Part shown: positions 35,026 to 47,600 of the stretch, piece after piece
Layout of the letters: the number at the start of each line of letters is the position of its first letter
Numbering within the stretch: position 1 is the first letter of the stretch
Origin: Phyto melanocephala
Taxonomy: Eukaryota > Arthropoda > Insecta > Diptera > Rhinophoridae
Direction: 5' to 3'
DNA length: 64,000 bases
Assembly: GCA_941918925.1 (NCBI GenBank)
Contig: OW799234.1
Coordinates: forward strand, 74,048,543 to 74,112,542
Position numbers and translations under genes: made by a program
The notes under the pieces: model-generated
The model's database searches: none
What the model was told of the DNA's origin: nothing
Seen by the model: the letters and a program-made list of their open reading frames with translations, nothing else

Positions 35026-36096
35026 TAGGGCCATTCATTAAAATGCAACTCTAGTTAAATAAAAGAGAAGTCCTTATGTTACTTTAGTGAATTCATTTTC
35101 AGTAAAAAATTTTATGTGCGCCAAACCGGAGAAATCTAAAAAAATGTAAAAAGTTTTTTTTTGTAGAATAAAGTAACGATCACGTTCAAATGCCGTAATT
35201 TGCCCCCTACATTTCATGGGTAGGCCGATGTTGATTTTAAATAAGACAGAAATTATTTTGAAAATTATTGTCATTTCTTTTAATTATGATAATATTGATA
35301 TGGTTCAATTATGTATGGAACAAAATATTGGCCAAATGGCCGCCGCGAATTCGGCAGCACACCTCCATCCGATGGTCTAAATTTTCGATGACGCTTATGC
35401 ATAATTGAGGTTCTATGCCGTAAATGTGCCGAATTATCTCATCCATTAGCTCTTGAATTGTTGCTGGCTTATTGCGCACACCTTTTCTTTCAAATAATCC
35501 CAAAGAAAGAAGTCCAATAGTTTCAAATCACATGATCTTGGCGCCACCACGTGAGATAACACGGCCATTGAATTTGTCGCCGAAAAGAGCCATTGTTTCG
35601 TTAGCTGTGTGACAAGTGACATCGTCCTGTTAAAACCACATATCGTTCACATCGATATCTTCCAATTAGGGCCACAAAAAGTTCTTTATCATCTCACGAT
35701 AGCGAACAACATTAACAGTAACTGCCTGATCAGCCTCATTTTAGAAGAAATACGACTCGATAATGCCGCCAGCCCATAAACCACCTCAAACACTCACTCT
35801 CTGGGTGCATTGGTTTATCGATAATTACTCTTGGATTATCATTCGCCCAAACGCGGCAATTCTGCTTATTGACGAATCCATTGAGGTGAAAATGTGCCTC
35901 TTCAGTGACGATGAAGTGCATGATATGCATTTTGATTTGAACGCCCATTTTCATAAGCCTGAATACATTTAACGCGTTGCTCGATTGTGTATCTTTCCAT
36001 GGTTAAAATTAAATTAGTCTGAAATTGTGAAATGTCAAATGAAATGCAGAAACCAAATTTGACGTTTAGGAGTGGCCCTTGAAATTTAACCACCCT
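35026..36096 (-). pseudogene. Broken DD41D-type Tc1/mariner transposase
   Basis: Minus strand, start MERYTIEQRVKCIQAYENGR at 36000. The frame then jumps directly to EEAHFHLNGFVNKQNCRVWA, so about 150 codons around the first catalytic Asp are missing. Later pieces are readable in shifting frames: HPESECLRWFMGW, NDMWF then DDVTCHTANETMALF (second catalytic block), and LFERKGVRNKPATIQELMDE to the end IRGGHLANILFHT. In intact relatives of this family the spacing between the last two acidic residues is 41. The residue expected as third Asp is lost here. Ends near 35026 and 36096 resemble AGGG-type inverted repeats. Confidence 0.78.
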
Positions 36097-37330
36097 TTAT
36101 TTTATATCGTCTATTAAAATTTATTTAGTTTTGTTAAAGTAAACAATACATGTGAACACAATTTCTGTTGTACGCTGCATTGTCAAACGTCAAATAATAT
36201 TAAATGTCAAGGAATTAAAAATCAACAGTGTGCAAGTTAATAAAATCGTCTGCAGATTTTTAGTACAAATTTTCAATACAAATAAAATGTTTTTTTTTTT
36301 TTGGGAAAGAAAAAATCTGCAAAAATATTGTTTTAACTTCCCATTCCTGTATAAATCCAATATAATACTTCAAAAATATATGAACTAAAATTGTATTCTT
36401 TTACAAAATTAAAATTAAGAAAAAAAATCTGTAAACATTAGCGATTCAACAGAATATGTTCACAACTTAGCGCAGTCAAAGAAATAGGGCTCATAATTAG
36501 ATCCAGGGACTGCATTTCTTCTTTGTTATTCTTTCCTTGGTAATAAAAATATTGCCTTAAAATGAGAACATAAAAATCAATGCGTCGATAATTGACTCGT
36601 TATGTCCCCGTTTTGATTTATCATTCAGGTCTAGTATTAAATTATTTTTTATTAAAAATTTACCCTTTTTATAGTCCATATATGTACATATAAACAGCAA
36701 TAATATCGATCGTGTTTATTTAGGATAAACGTAATTTCTAATTGAATTTTTTCAAGGCATTATAAGCAATATACTTTCTTTTAAACGAATCCATTCGAAT
36801 TTGTCCTAATTTCTAATTAATTAGCAACGTTGTTTTGCTTTTCAACAAACTAAAATTAAAAATATTTATCAAACTAGCGCTGGTTATTTTATTATTATTA
36901 AAGCAAGAAATTATTTAAAGAGAGATTGTAAAATTCGAAAATTGTAACAATCTTAAATTCAATTTTCCTTGACAAAATGGCTGCTCCTGGTGCTCAAGTC
37001 TTTAAGAGTAGAATTATGCATTTATTTATTTTATCGATTTTGGTATTGCAACAACAACAACAGCTATGTATAAAATAATTTCGTACTAGACCTCCAGCCT
37101 AGTGCGTAAATACTACGCACATTGAACAGGTTTTAGTTAAAAATGGTTCTCACTTCAACAAGAGTAAATTAACGCAAATTCGTAAGAGTGGTGACTACCT
37201 TAAAAGATTTTTTTACTTGAGAAAATTGTTTAACATTTCACCATTTTTCTTTTTATAAAAATAATTAATTTTGAGTTCTTTTCTAATAAAAGGATCGGTT
37301 GAGGGAGACGTATTCTAATAATAGATACAA
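36097..37330. other. Intergenic sequence, no gene seen
   Basis: AT-rich. Nothing recognised. Confidence 0.4.
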
Positions 37331-38095
37331 AAATATTGCCCTTTACCAGCAGTGTAATATCTACGGGCTAGCCATTGCCCTCAGATACAGCTGTTGTGTT
37401 TTTGGATCAAAATTTGTTGCTGTACGTAAAAATTTGTGTTGGTATATGTGTTGGACGAATATCGAAGCAGATCACTACTATATTAGGTCCCTTTTTGACC
37501 CCCTTACCTCCCCAGCATCCCCTTCTTCACTGATTCCCTGCACCAGAATACGTTTTCACATTACCAACTGGTCTCTCATTGTATCTGCAATTAATGTGTT
37601 CCTACTTGTCATCCTTAGTCTACCAGGAACCCCTTCTTCAAGTGCGAGATCTAGATTCTACTATGTCCAATCTGTAAAGATACTGATAGATGAATCCATC
37701 CGCTATGAGTATAAGATATAACTTTTCGACCACTTTCTCGCGACTCATGTGCTTGATTGGCATGTGAGTCTTTCTAACCTATTTATGTACGAGGTCCAGG
37801 ATTCCACTATGTCCCAGCCAACCGCGATCTAAGTGTCCCTAACTGTTTTAATAATAAAGTGCAGAATACTTCTTGCCCTATTAGTATCACTATCCATGCA
37901 ATCATTGTATACGAGTCCTTTCGCTGTAAGAGTGCGATGCAGTCCCTCGACCACCTTCACTTGAGTCATGCGCTTCAGCGACATCTGAGTCTTTCTTACA
38001 CAGCCAGTGGTGTTGGTAACACCTCTATACCCCAGACTAGCAAGAACAGTCCGCCAAGAAAAAATACTAAATACCTATGCCTTATAGCAGCTGTA
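37331..38095 (-). other. GC-richer block, possible decayed retroelement
   Basis: Base composition differs sharply from both flanks. Two diverged sub-blocks about 230 bp apart share GACATAGTRGAATC-like and CGACTCATG/GAGTCATGCG-like strings. In broken minus-strand frames one reads WLGHSGILDLVH and GVPGRLRMTSRNTLIADTMR. These faintly recall C-terminal tails of non-LTR retrotransposons, but no domain is certain. Confidence 0.3.
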
Positions 38096-39094
38096 CATAT
38101 ACATAATTGATAACTTCGCAAGAGTGCAGACAACTTTAAAAAAACTATATCTCATATTCAGGGCGAACCATAAAAATGGTGACGTGAATACCTTTAACTT
38201 TTTTACAGTAAAAACTGCATAGGTATTTGTAGTATGTAATAACTAAATGAAAAAGTTAACTAAGCCTCTCCAATCAATACAAAATTAAAACCACGAACTT
38301 AAATCAGTCAAGACAACAATATCTTTGGTGATTGTTTGCATTTTTTTTTCAATAGTATTTGTAGCATCAACTTTTCATTGTATTTAGTTTTATAGACTTT
38401 TTAAAATACCTACATACACACATCTCCAAATACTCTAGTTATACTAAGTTTAACTTAAACTTAACTAACAGTTATCAAAGTTAAGGAAAACAAAAACAAA
38501 ATGTTGTAGCCATTTTCTAAACTGTGCAATTTTATTTAGCATGTAGCCTTTAACAAGACTTTTATTTACTCCTTAATTTCTAATTAACTTAAGCTTAAGC
38601 TCAGTTAATTATTTTCTTCACTTTCCTTAATTGTTTTTCTCTATTTAAATATTCTGTTTAATTATTTTTACTAAAATGTATAATTATCAGGTTTCTTATT
38701 ATAATTGTTATATTTAAAATTAAATTTAATCAAAGAAAAGTGTTGAAATGTAAGAGATTTTATTAGTTACTTGATTTGTTAATTTATTTAACATTATCTA
38801 TAACGATACATACATATGTATGTATACATTTATATATAAATACATGCATTCGTAGTAGACAAACAAAAAAAAATTGATTAATTAACATTAAACTCTACTT
38901 TTCAAACAAATTTTCGTTCTTTAAATTTATAATAATTAATGTTAAAGATATAACAAAAAGTATAGTAAATAATATAAATATAATTAAAAGAAATAGTTAA
39001 TGTATTAAGCATCACAAAAATATAAACCATTTTTTTTTTCAAAAATAAAAAATAAAAATAAATTAAAATAAAAGTTTTATTCAATTAAGGATTA
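38096..39094. other. AT-rich sequence, no gene seen
   Basis: Nothing recognised. Confidence 0.4.
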
Positions 39095-39514
39095 CACTGC
39101 TGGACAAAAAATCATTTTTTGTCTTCCCGTTAATTAAAACTATGCGGACTCAAAATCTTAAATCCGTTGTCGGTTTTTTTCCATCAGATCAGGACTTTTT
39201 TTATGGGCGTGGCAAATTTTTCCCCCTAAATTAGTCAGGTACGGAGACATACATATTTCATACTAACTCGAGAACCAGTCATCCGACTTTCAAAAATAAT
39301 ACACCAGAAGATGTGTAACAATTTTGTATTTTAGATGAATATAATTTTCCTCTATCTCTTATCGTTTTGGGATTATTTAGAAATTAATGGAGAACAAAAT
39401 TTTTCGTGCCAAATTCGTTATATTTTCCAATTTAAAAATGAATTAAAAAAAAATATAAAGCAAATATTCAACATTTTGCACTTTTTTCTACATAAAATCC
39501 ATATAGTCCACATA
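39095..39514 (+). repeat. Element D copy, cut by Harbinger copy 1
   Basis: Starts CACTGCTGGACAAAAAATCA after TA, carries AAATCCGTTGTCGGTTTTTT and GATTATTTAGAAATTAATGG, and closes with AAAATCCATATAGTCCACAT, the reverse complement of its own subterminal sequence. Both ends of the element are therefore present in a deleted form. The Harbinger element begins immediately afterwards. Confidence 0.6.
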
Positions 39515-41623
39515 CACCCCAATTCTAAATAACAATTCCCTGGGAATTGTTTCCCTATTCCCTGTTCCCCTATTCTAAATAATTTCTCACGGGGAAATGT
39601 TTTCCCTTTCCCTTTTCCCTTATTCTAAATGAGCTTCGAAATTGGGAAATTGTTCCCTGGGAAAAAAGTGGGTATTACGAAAAGTAATTAAAGGAAGAAT
39701 GTAATAACAAATTTTGGGAAAAAATCCGCCAACAAATTCAAAGGGAGTTGTGACAAAAATGTAAGTATTTAATATTTTTTTATAAAAAAAAATGTGATAA
39801 ATATTGTAATTTATTGCGTTTTAGGACAAAAACAACAAACAGGAAGCAGAATAATGAATTGTTTTTTAGTTTTAAAATAATTTTAATTATACCCTTCACC
39901 TGTGGTGCACAAGGGTATATATAGCTTTGTCATTCCGTTTGTAATTTCTACAATTTTCATTACCGACCCCATAAAGTATATATTTTCTGAAAGCTTATGA
40001 ATAGAGGAGTCGATTAAGCCCTGTCCGTCTGTCCGTCTGTCCGTATGTTGGTTGAAATCAACTTTTAGAAGCAACTATATGTTCCTCAGATCTGTATATG
40101 GTATCAATCTCTAGAAAAATATCCAGGAATGAATCGCTATTGAAATTCAGCACAATCGCCCCATGACTTTCTGAGATATGATCAAAAAACCACGACCACC
40201 TCGTTTTTTTTCACAATTACAACAACAACATACATACATACAAACATGTTAAAAACATACCAAACAAAAAAAATACAAAAAAAAATATAAAAAATAATAA
40301 AAAACTAAAAAAAAAAAATTTTAAAAAAAAATTTTAAAAAAATATAAAAAAAAATAAGAAAATATAAATAATATATAAAATAAAATAAATTTTTTTTGGC
40401 TCAGCTGGGATTCGATGCCACATTTATTCTAACGTGTACTTATGCACGTATTTTATATGAGATGAATGGTGATACAAACAATTGTTATTGCATGACTACA
40501 CGTTGTGAAGGGTATATAAGATTCGGCACGGCCGAATATAGCACTGTTACTTGTTTTTATTTATCTTTTTGTTTTTAATTTTTGAAGATATTAAATTTTT
40601 TTAATAAAATGTTATATTTATTAATAAAATGTATAAATATAAGAAATGGCTTTATCTCAATATTTTTTCTAATATATATTTTGGGCAATGGATAAATATT
40701 GTGGTGAGGCTAAGGATACCATATTATTATCCTTAACGCTCCAACAATCTAAATTTCCTACATCGTTTACTTCAGCATTGCATTTAAAATAAATGCAGAT
40801 GTTACGCAACGCACATCAGAATTTTGTTATTTTAGCAGCCTTTTTTGGAGCGTAGTGCAGCTGTCTAGCACCAAGAATGTTATCATTCAAAACTTTACCA
40901 AGAAGCCAATAATTGCTGCCACCTCTAAGGTATTCTTGCTCAAGGTGAGCACGCAATTAGCCAGGATTCCAAATAAATGAATCGCGACACGCTCTGGGAT
41001 GTGAGGCATCAACGAACTGAATCCTCAGCTCATGATCACAGACCTTTAATTTTTTTAAGTTCCGTCAACACATTCAATAACGTTTGGAATGCCATACTTC
41101 ACATAAAGAGCTAACGCAACTTTCCGTTTTTGCACTTCAGTTCTGCAGAAAGTTATCTACATTGGGCGTAAATGTTCCTTAAATATATTAAAAACTTCTG
41201 CCAGAACTTTGCTAGCAGTACACTGAGCCACAGACACACCGTAATCTTTACCAATACCCGTTTGGTACAAACCTTCAGCAAAGAAGCGTAAAGTCGCACT
41301 TAATTTCACGATTGGAGAAATTGCAAACGACTTACGTTTGGGCTAAACACGTTAACACGTCCAACAGATATTTGAACGCCAGTTTATTTACTCTGTAATA
41401 TTTTTTTAACCTTCCAAAAGTAAAATTTAAAAAATAAAAAACATTTTTGTTCACTTTTAACAATTTTTTTTTTATTATTTACGAATATTCACTTTTTAAG
41501 CTAAAAATTATTAGCAAATATTTTGTCAAAACAAAACAGCAAAAGCAAACAGCTGACTTCGAAAATGTAAAATTCTCTCTCCCTTGTTATTCCCTTCCAC
41601 GACTGTTTAGAATAGGGGAATTT
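39515..41623 (-). mobile_element. PIF/Harbinger element copy 1, split by Repeat A copy 4
   Basis: The left end CACCCCAATTCTAAATAAC matches the inverted-repeat end of copy 2 (50767-52722). Repeated CCCCTATTCTAAA motifs lie near both ends. The body aligns in reverse with copy 2, interrupted at 39889-40555 by Repeat A. On the minus strand, transposase fragments around 41400-40700 match those of copy 2, but the right-hand terminal 60 bp and parts of the DDE core are missing. The strings GTCTGTGATCATGAGCTGAG and GAGCAAGAATACCTTAGAGG are shared with copy 2. Confidence 0.8.
39889..40555 (-). repeat. Repeat A copy 4, inserted in Harbinger copy 1
   Basis: Minus orientation: AACAAGTAACAGTGC at 40555, palindrome TTCGGCCGTGCCGAA, AT-only middle, and terminal hairpin ATACCCTTCACCTGTGGTGC with AAGGGTAT. 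The empty site is preserved in Harbinger copy 2 (about 52340-52370). Joining the two flanks restores that sequence with no duplicated bases. Confidence 0.88.
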
Positions 41624-42044
41624 TTTGATTAAAGATAAATTTTTTTTATTGCTTTTTTTTACCGAATAAGACACCGTGCGGTATAAATTTTCGTAAATTT
41701 TGATCTATGCATAACTTCTTTCCTAATGCATAGATTTAAGCAATTTCCAGGAAAAAATATTTTTTTTTACTCAGGAAATATACATTTAAAATTGGATGGC
41801 TCTACGTTAATGCGTTTGAACACAATTTCATTTAATTCGATGTTTTGGAATGACATGTTTTTTTACCTACTCTTGTATTACTATATCTTCCTATAACTAT
41901 CTTCCTAATATTCCGATTTAGCCCATTTTCAATACCAAGCAAACCTTGTGTATAAGAAATATTCTGGGAAAATTTGAGCCCCCTTTATGTGATTTTTACA
42001 AACGGAAATATGGACATAGCTAAATCGTCATAAAATTAAACCCC
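41624..42044. other. Intergenic sequence, no gene seen
   Basis: Nothing recognised. Confidence 0.4.
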
Positions 42045-43060
42045 GATTTAGAAAATATATACTTTATGGGGTCTAAAATGGATATTTCGATGTGTTACAA
42101 ACGGAATGACAAAATAAATATATTCCGGATATGAAAATAGAAATTATGAAATAAACAAATTTTCACACGACAGTGTAAAAGGGTATATATCTGTGGCTTG
42201 GAGCTAAAAGGGCCAATGTCAAAATATTTACTTTTGAGAAAATTGGAATTGAACTTTGTATTTTACATATTCTTTCGTAGTGACATTGGCCAGCATTTTA
42301 TTAATGAAACTGTTCTGGGTTATGTATGACTTTAGCTGTTTTACCATAATGAAATAGAGCAAGAAAACAAATCGAATGCAATGATTAACTCAAAAGAGCA
42401 AACAAGTGACAGTGGCCCTTTTAGCTCCAAGCCACAGATATGTAGGTTTGACATTCCGTGTAAAATTTCTACCATATTAAAATCCGACCCCATAAATATA
42501 TGTATGTTTTCATTTCACCACAAAAATTAAAATTTTCTAGCCGTAGGATTATTTATAGACACGGTATTACTATTTATAGATTTGGTATAGCTTTGGAGAT
42601 ATTGGTGAACATTTTTCGATAATTTAATCTATAATCGGCAAAGCTATAGGAAAAAATTATTCGAAAAAATATAAATTTTTTTAATATATCAAAATTTTTC
42701 AAACTCCTGAATAATTTTTGAACACGTCTAAGACACCAAACTATAAGCCGTAATCTCAGAAATTATTTCTAAGAAAAACTAACAAATCAGTTTGAAACCA
42801 GCTGAGATATAAGCACCAAAGTACGATTGCTTCGGTCTTTTTCCTAAAATTTACAAACGGAAATCGATATTTTTCAAGTTCTATGGTGATCAATTAAAAG
42901 TTTCTGAGTATTGAAATATAGTTAGCTAAGAAAAGAAAAATATACAAGATGACGTCCTTGATTAAATGGCGAATACATGAGTAAAATATAGTTGTTACGG
43001 CTTTGTCTCCTTTAACTCCTCCTACAGAGGAGTGACTGACTCTAAACTAAAAAATTGGTC
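42045..43060 (-). repeat. Degraded Repeat A, long variant, with a MITE in its 3' hairpin region
   Basis: Minus-strand order: inner module (GAAACCAGCTGAGATATAAG near 42800), AATCCGACCCCATAAA, ATTTTACACGGAATGTC-like, then a MITE (42191-42436), then GGGTATA...TTTACACTG. The module is shared with 30753-31767 and 53030-53660. Confidence 0.5.
42191..42436. mobile_element. MITE M2, copy 1
   Basis: Ends CTGTGGCTTGGAGCTAAAAG and, from the other strand, the same 20 bases. The inverted repeat runs about 24 bp and the flanking ATAT is palindromic too. The 246-bp body is non-coding. It interrupts the TATATA just inside the 3' hairpin of a Repeat A copy. Confidence 0.72.
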
Positions 43061-43254
43061 ACCTCAGTTATACAATTAAAAAAAAATATTTTTCATCGCA
43101 ATTAAAAACATTTCACATAAAGATATAGAACTATCTTCAAAAAATACGCTTAAGTGTGTAGGTTACCTCCTATAGTTAAAGAGATTTTGAGGTTGAAAGA
43201 AAAAAACTAAAAATTTGTTGGCTGCCTTTTTTGTAATTTTTTACTTGACGGGCA

Positions 43255-43333
43255 TATCTAACACCAGGATACACTTATACAAGGTGGCGGTGCCAGCCCA
43301 GCTGAAAATTTTTTTGTGTCAAACTACATATTA
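43255..43333. repeat. Element C, left part
   Basis: Contains CACTTATACAAGGTGGCGGT and GCCAGCCCAGCTG, then TGTCAAACTACATAT, where Repeat A copy 5 begins. It matches 49070-49165 and 52933-53010. The other half of this element lies after the Repeat A copy, at 44057-44290. Confidence 0.5.
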
Positions 43334-44056
43334 AACAAGTAAGAGCGCTATATTCGGCCGTGCCGAATCTTATATACCCTTCACAACGTGTAGTCATGCA
43401 ATAACAGTAGTTTGTATCACCATTCATCCCATATGAAATACGTACATACATATAAAAAACATACATATATAAAAACAACCCATTTTAAAATTATAACTTT
43501 ACGTATGTTAAAAGAAAATTAAAAAAAAATTAAAACAAAAAAAAAAATTTTTTACAAAAATTTAAAAAAAAATAATTATAATATATATAATAAATATAAA
43601 ACAAAAAAAATTAAAAAAAAATAATAAAAATATAAATAATATATTAAATAAAAAATAAAAAAAAAAATTAAAAAAAAATATAAAAAAATTTTTTTTTGGC
43701 TCAGCTGGGATTCGATGCCACGTTTTCTCTAACCAGTAAACACGTTTGTATGTATGTATGTTGTTGTTGTAATGTTGTTTTTGTGAAAAAAAAAATCGAG
43801 GTGGTCGTGGGTTTTTGCTCATATCTCAGTTGTTTATGTACCGATGTTTCTAATTTTCAATACCGATCTACTCCCGAATATTTCTTCAAAAAGTTGATTT
43901 CAACATACACACGGACAGACTGATAGAGCTTAATCGACTCCCCAATTCATAAGCTTTCAGAAAATATATACTTTATGGGGTCGGAAATGAAAAATGTAGA
44001 AATTTCACACGGAATGACAAACCTATATATACCCTTTTTCACTGTGTGAAGGGTAT
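43334..44056 (+). repeat. Repeat A copy 5, inserted in an element C copy
   Basis: Full-length copy: AACAAGTAAGAGCGC, palindrome, AT-only middle at about 43500-43695, GGCTCAGCTGGGATTCGATG at 43698, GTTGTTGTTGTAATG, and the hairpin TTCACTGTGTGAAGGGTATA. The flanks belong to one interrupted element C. Confidence 0.88.
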
Positions 44057-44300
44057 AAAAAATGATTTCCGGAAATTGTCAAACTTCATACATAAAAAAA
44101 GAGAGCCGAAAATCGCTCTCCTTTACGCTATCACGTTATGTAATTACACCATGTCTAACACGTTCAAATATTGCCTTTCAAGCTACAATTTACTTGAACT
44201 TTTTTACTAAATCACCCTTTTCGAACTTAATCGAGGTACGCCCTTTTTATATAAAGCCATGCACAACTTAGGCTTTCTGTTGTATTGTCAAATTGTCGTA
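44057..44300. repeat. Element C, right part
   Basis: GATTTCCGGAAATTGTCAAAC and CTTTACGCTATCACGTTATG match, with changes, the uninterrupted copy at about 48975-49165 read from the other strand. Confidence 0.45.
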
Positions 44301-44618
44301 ATTTAAAACTATTTACTATTTCAATAAGAACAATCAGTTAAATGTATTGACTAGTATTGAAAACTTAAATAAAAATTATTGAATAGTATTGAGTAAAGAA
44401 TTGAATGAAGAATTTGCCAGCATAACTTAACATGCCCAAATTCATGAAAAGAAAAATGGGTAAAATTTGTGTGAATTTCTTCGTCACTGGCTCTGATCAA
44501 CAGAATATATGTAAGCTCTTTCTTAAGTGCTTATTTGTGAAGCAAATTTAAAATTTTAATCAAATTTTTTATTTAAATTAAAAAATACATTTTCAATATT
44601 ATAGCATTTTGTCATCAT

Positions 44619-47600
44619 CTATTCATATTGAACTTGGCTCACATCCATGCTGCTTCTCGACTGGGCAGAGTAACGGCTCATCATAGAGGAACGACTGCGT
44701 CTTTTACGAATAGAATCAAAAGACTGTGTACGTTTCTTCAAAGATATTTCTTGCTCATTGATAGCGCGACAAATTTCAATGAACGAACATAATTTGGGAC
44801 TATTCAAACGTTGAGCTATGGTGAAGGCCTCTTCTAAAGCCTCTTTGCCACGTTCAATTTTATGCAATACCGCATGGGCTTTAACAATCAACATAACGCT
44901 AAGAAACTGCCATAAGAAACTATTGCAGTTTTTGGTTTCTAAACGGAGACGTAAAATAGTGTTGATTTTATATTTGAAATTATAATATTCGGATATACAT
45001 ATGAATGTAACTACCTTCCATCGCCTTACGAGCCCAAGAACAACATTCGTCAAAGCGACTTTGGGCCAAATGAGCTCGTGCAATTTCATGCAATAGATAG
45101 CACTTCTCTATCGAATACTTAGCGAATATCATGCGTTTCTCTAAGCGAGCTAGAAATTTCCTAAGAAAATTCAAAATTTTCATAAATTTTATAAAAATTT
45201 CACTTTAAAAGACATTTTTATACTTATAAGCAATTAAGGTATAGTCGGGTGCATCTGGTTCCTGATAGGTCGACTTATCACCAAATACAAACTGTACCAC
45301 ATCTTTGTATTTATCGGTGGGCATGCGCAGCAGCACTAGTAAACGTTCCCTTTCTTTTACTTGTAATATATTTTCAATAATAGTAAAACGATCGGCATGG
45401 GCCAAGGCCAATGTATTATAAACCTCATTAATGTATTCAAATTTCCAGGGCATAACACGATGCGTTTTCAAAACCACATAATTACCCATAACACTTTCTA
45501 CATATTTTGAAAGTTTCTTGAAATATATAGAAATATAGAATATATTTACAAGCATTTCGCATTTGTATATAAAAATTAGTGGTATTACTTCGATATCGCC
45601 CTCTTGCCTAAGACGTCGTATATTTTGCATTTGAGACAACATGGTACGACGTGTCTGATATTGTACACGATTTAAATGGGCCTCACGATGCAAATCAAAG
45701 ATTTTCTTATCCGGACACTTTCTCGCCTGCTCCGTGTACAAAGGACTACGGGCTTGCAGCATTTTCTATACATCATCATTATTGTTTTAGAAAAAAAAAA
45801 ATGCAAACAAGTTTTATATGAAAAATACTTACTAAGAACCTTATGATTACATCATATTTAGTATGAGTTAATTGACGCAAAAATGGTGTAGATACTTTCG
45901 ATTGAGGCAGTAGGAGATTTTTATTTTCCCTTAAGTGCTTAAGAAATATAACATCAATCCAGCTTTTATTAAAATAGATTTGATTGAACACCTTAAAAGC
46001 CCGACGGCGACGAGCTAGTTCTCGAGGTGATAATAAAAGTTCCTGAAATTATTAAGAAAGTGAAAAAAGTAAAAGAAAAATATTTAAAATTTCCACAAAT
46101 AGGATTTTTCCAAAATATTTGTGAAAAAAATTTATCAATTTATTTTTAATTCGATCTAAATATATAAAAGTGAAACTCTGGCTGTCTGTGTGTGTGTGTT
46201 AGCTATAGACTCCGAAACCGTAAAGCCGATCGAACTCAAACTTTGGCAGAGAGTGTTTATGGGTGGGGCTACGCCCATCTAGATATACATAAAAACAAGT
46301 AAGAGCGCTATATTCGGCCGTGCCGAACCTTATATACCCTTCACAACGTGTAGTCATGCAATAACAGTAGTTTGTATCACCATTCATCCCATATAAAATA
46401 CGTACATACATATAAAAAACATACATGAAAAAACATACATATATAAAACATCTCATTGTAAAATTATAAATTTACGTATGTATGTTTAAAAAAAAAAAAT
46501 AAATAAATAAAAAAAAATTTAAAAAAAAAAAATTAAAAAGAAAAATTTTAAAAAAATAATTAAAATATACATATATAATAAATATAAAACAAAAAAAAAA
46601 TAAAAAAAAAATTAAAAAAAAAATTAAAAAAAAAATAATAAAAATATAAATAATATATTAAATAAAAAATAAAAAAAATATTTAAAAAAAATATAAAAAA
46701 AAAATTTTTTTTGGCTCAGCTGGGATTCGATGCCACGTTTTCAGTATACACGTTTGTATGTATGTTGTTGTTGTTTTTGTGAATAAAAAATTCTACTCCC
46801 GAATATTTCTGATATTTTAATACCTCACCCGGGTCCAAGCGATATCGGGGGGCTTCAAAAAGTTGATTTCAACATACACACGGACAGGCGGTCAGACGGA
46901 CAGACTGACAGAGCTTAATCGACTCCCCTATTCATAAGCTTTCAGAAAATATATACTTTATGGGGTCGGAAATGAAAATTGTAGAAATTTCACACGGAAT
47001 GACAAACCTATATATACCCTTTTTCACTGTGTGAAGGGTATATAAAATAAGCCCATACAAAATAAATATTAATTTTGTATCTACTTGAACTTGACCGATT
47101 TTTCTGAAACTTTGCACAGATTTTTAGTTGTCATGAATATATTATTATTATATTAAGTTATTATTTTCAGCTGTTTCCACGCATTCTAATGGTTCCCACC
47201 GATTTGCCTTTCAACTTCAAGCGACTACAGTTTCCAGTTCGCCTTGCCTTCGCTATTACCATCAACAAAACACAAGGACAATCTCTGCGTGTTGCAGAAT
47301 TGAATTTGGAAAATCCATGCTTTTCACATGGCCAGGTGTACGTCGCATGCTTCAGAGTGGGAACATCAAAAAATTTGTTCATTTTTACAGCAAATGGAAA
47401 AACCATGGTATTGTATACCAACTTGCATTACAATAAAAATCAAAAAAATATTATTTTGAATATATTTAATTAAAATTCAGAATGCATTTTTATTCATTAA
47501 GGGGCGTAGCAACGCGCGCCGGACTTGGCTAATTATAAAATAATTAAGAACGTTATATTCGACCGTACTGAATCGCGCTTCACCAATCTAAATATAAGTA

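Larger units (their letters stand above)
46155..47532 (+). mobile_element. Helitron with helicase 3' fragment, split by Repeat A copy 6
   Basis: 5' end TCTAAATATATAAAAGTGAA then CTCTGGCTGTCTG. 3' end GCAACGCGCGCCGGACTTGG then CTAA. It is the same family as the Helitrons at 17529, 21792 and 23545, but it retains the end of the autonomous element's coding region (47170-47420). Repeat A copy 6 (46294-47044) was inserted later. The element lies in intron 3 of the TPR gene, opposite to it. Confidence 0.85.

Noticed and set aside
37299..37721. 140-codon plus-strand frame
   Set aside because: Lies in the GC-richer block, has no recognisable domain and is better explained as a chance frame opposite a decayed minus-strand element.
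43696..43923. Open frames starting MAQLGFDATFSLTS in several Repeat A copies
   Set aside because: Same cause: shared repeat DNA. The frames break at different points in different copies, which argues against a selected protein.
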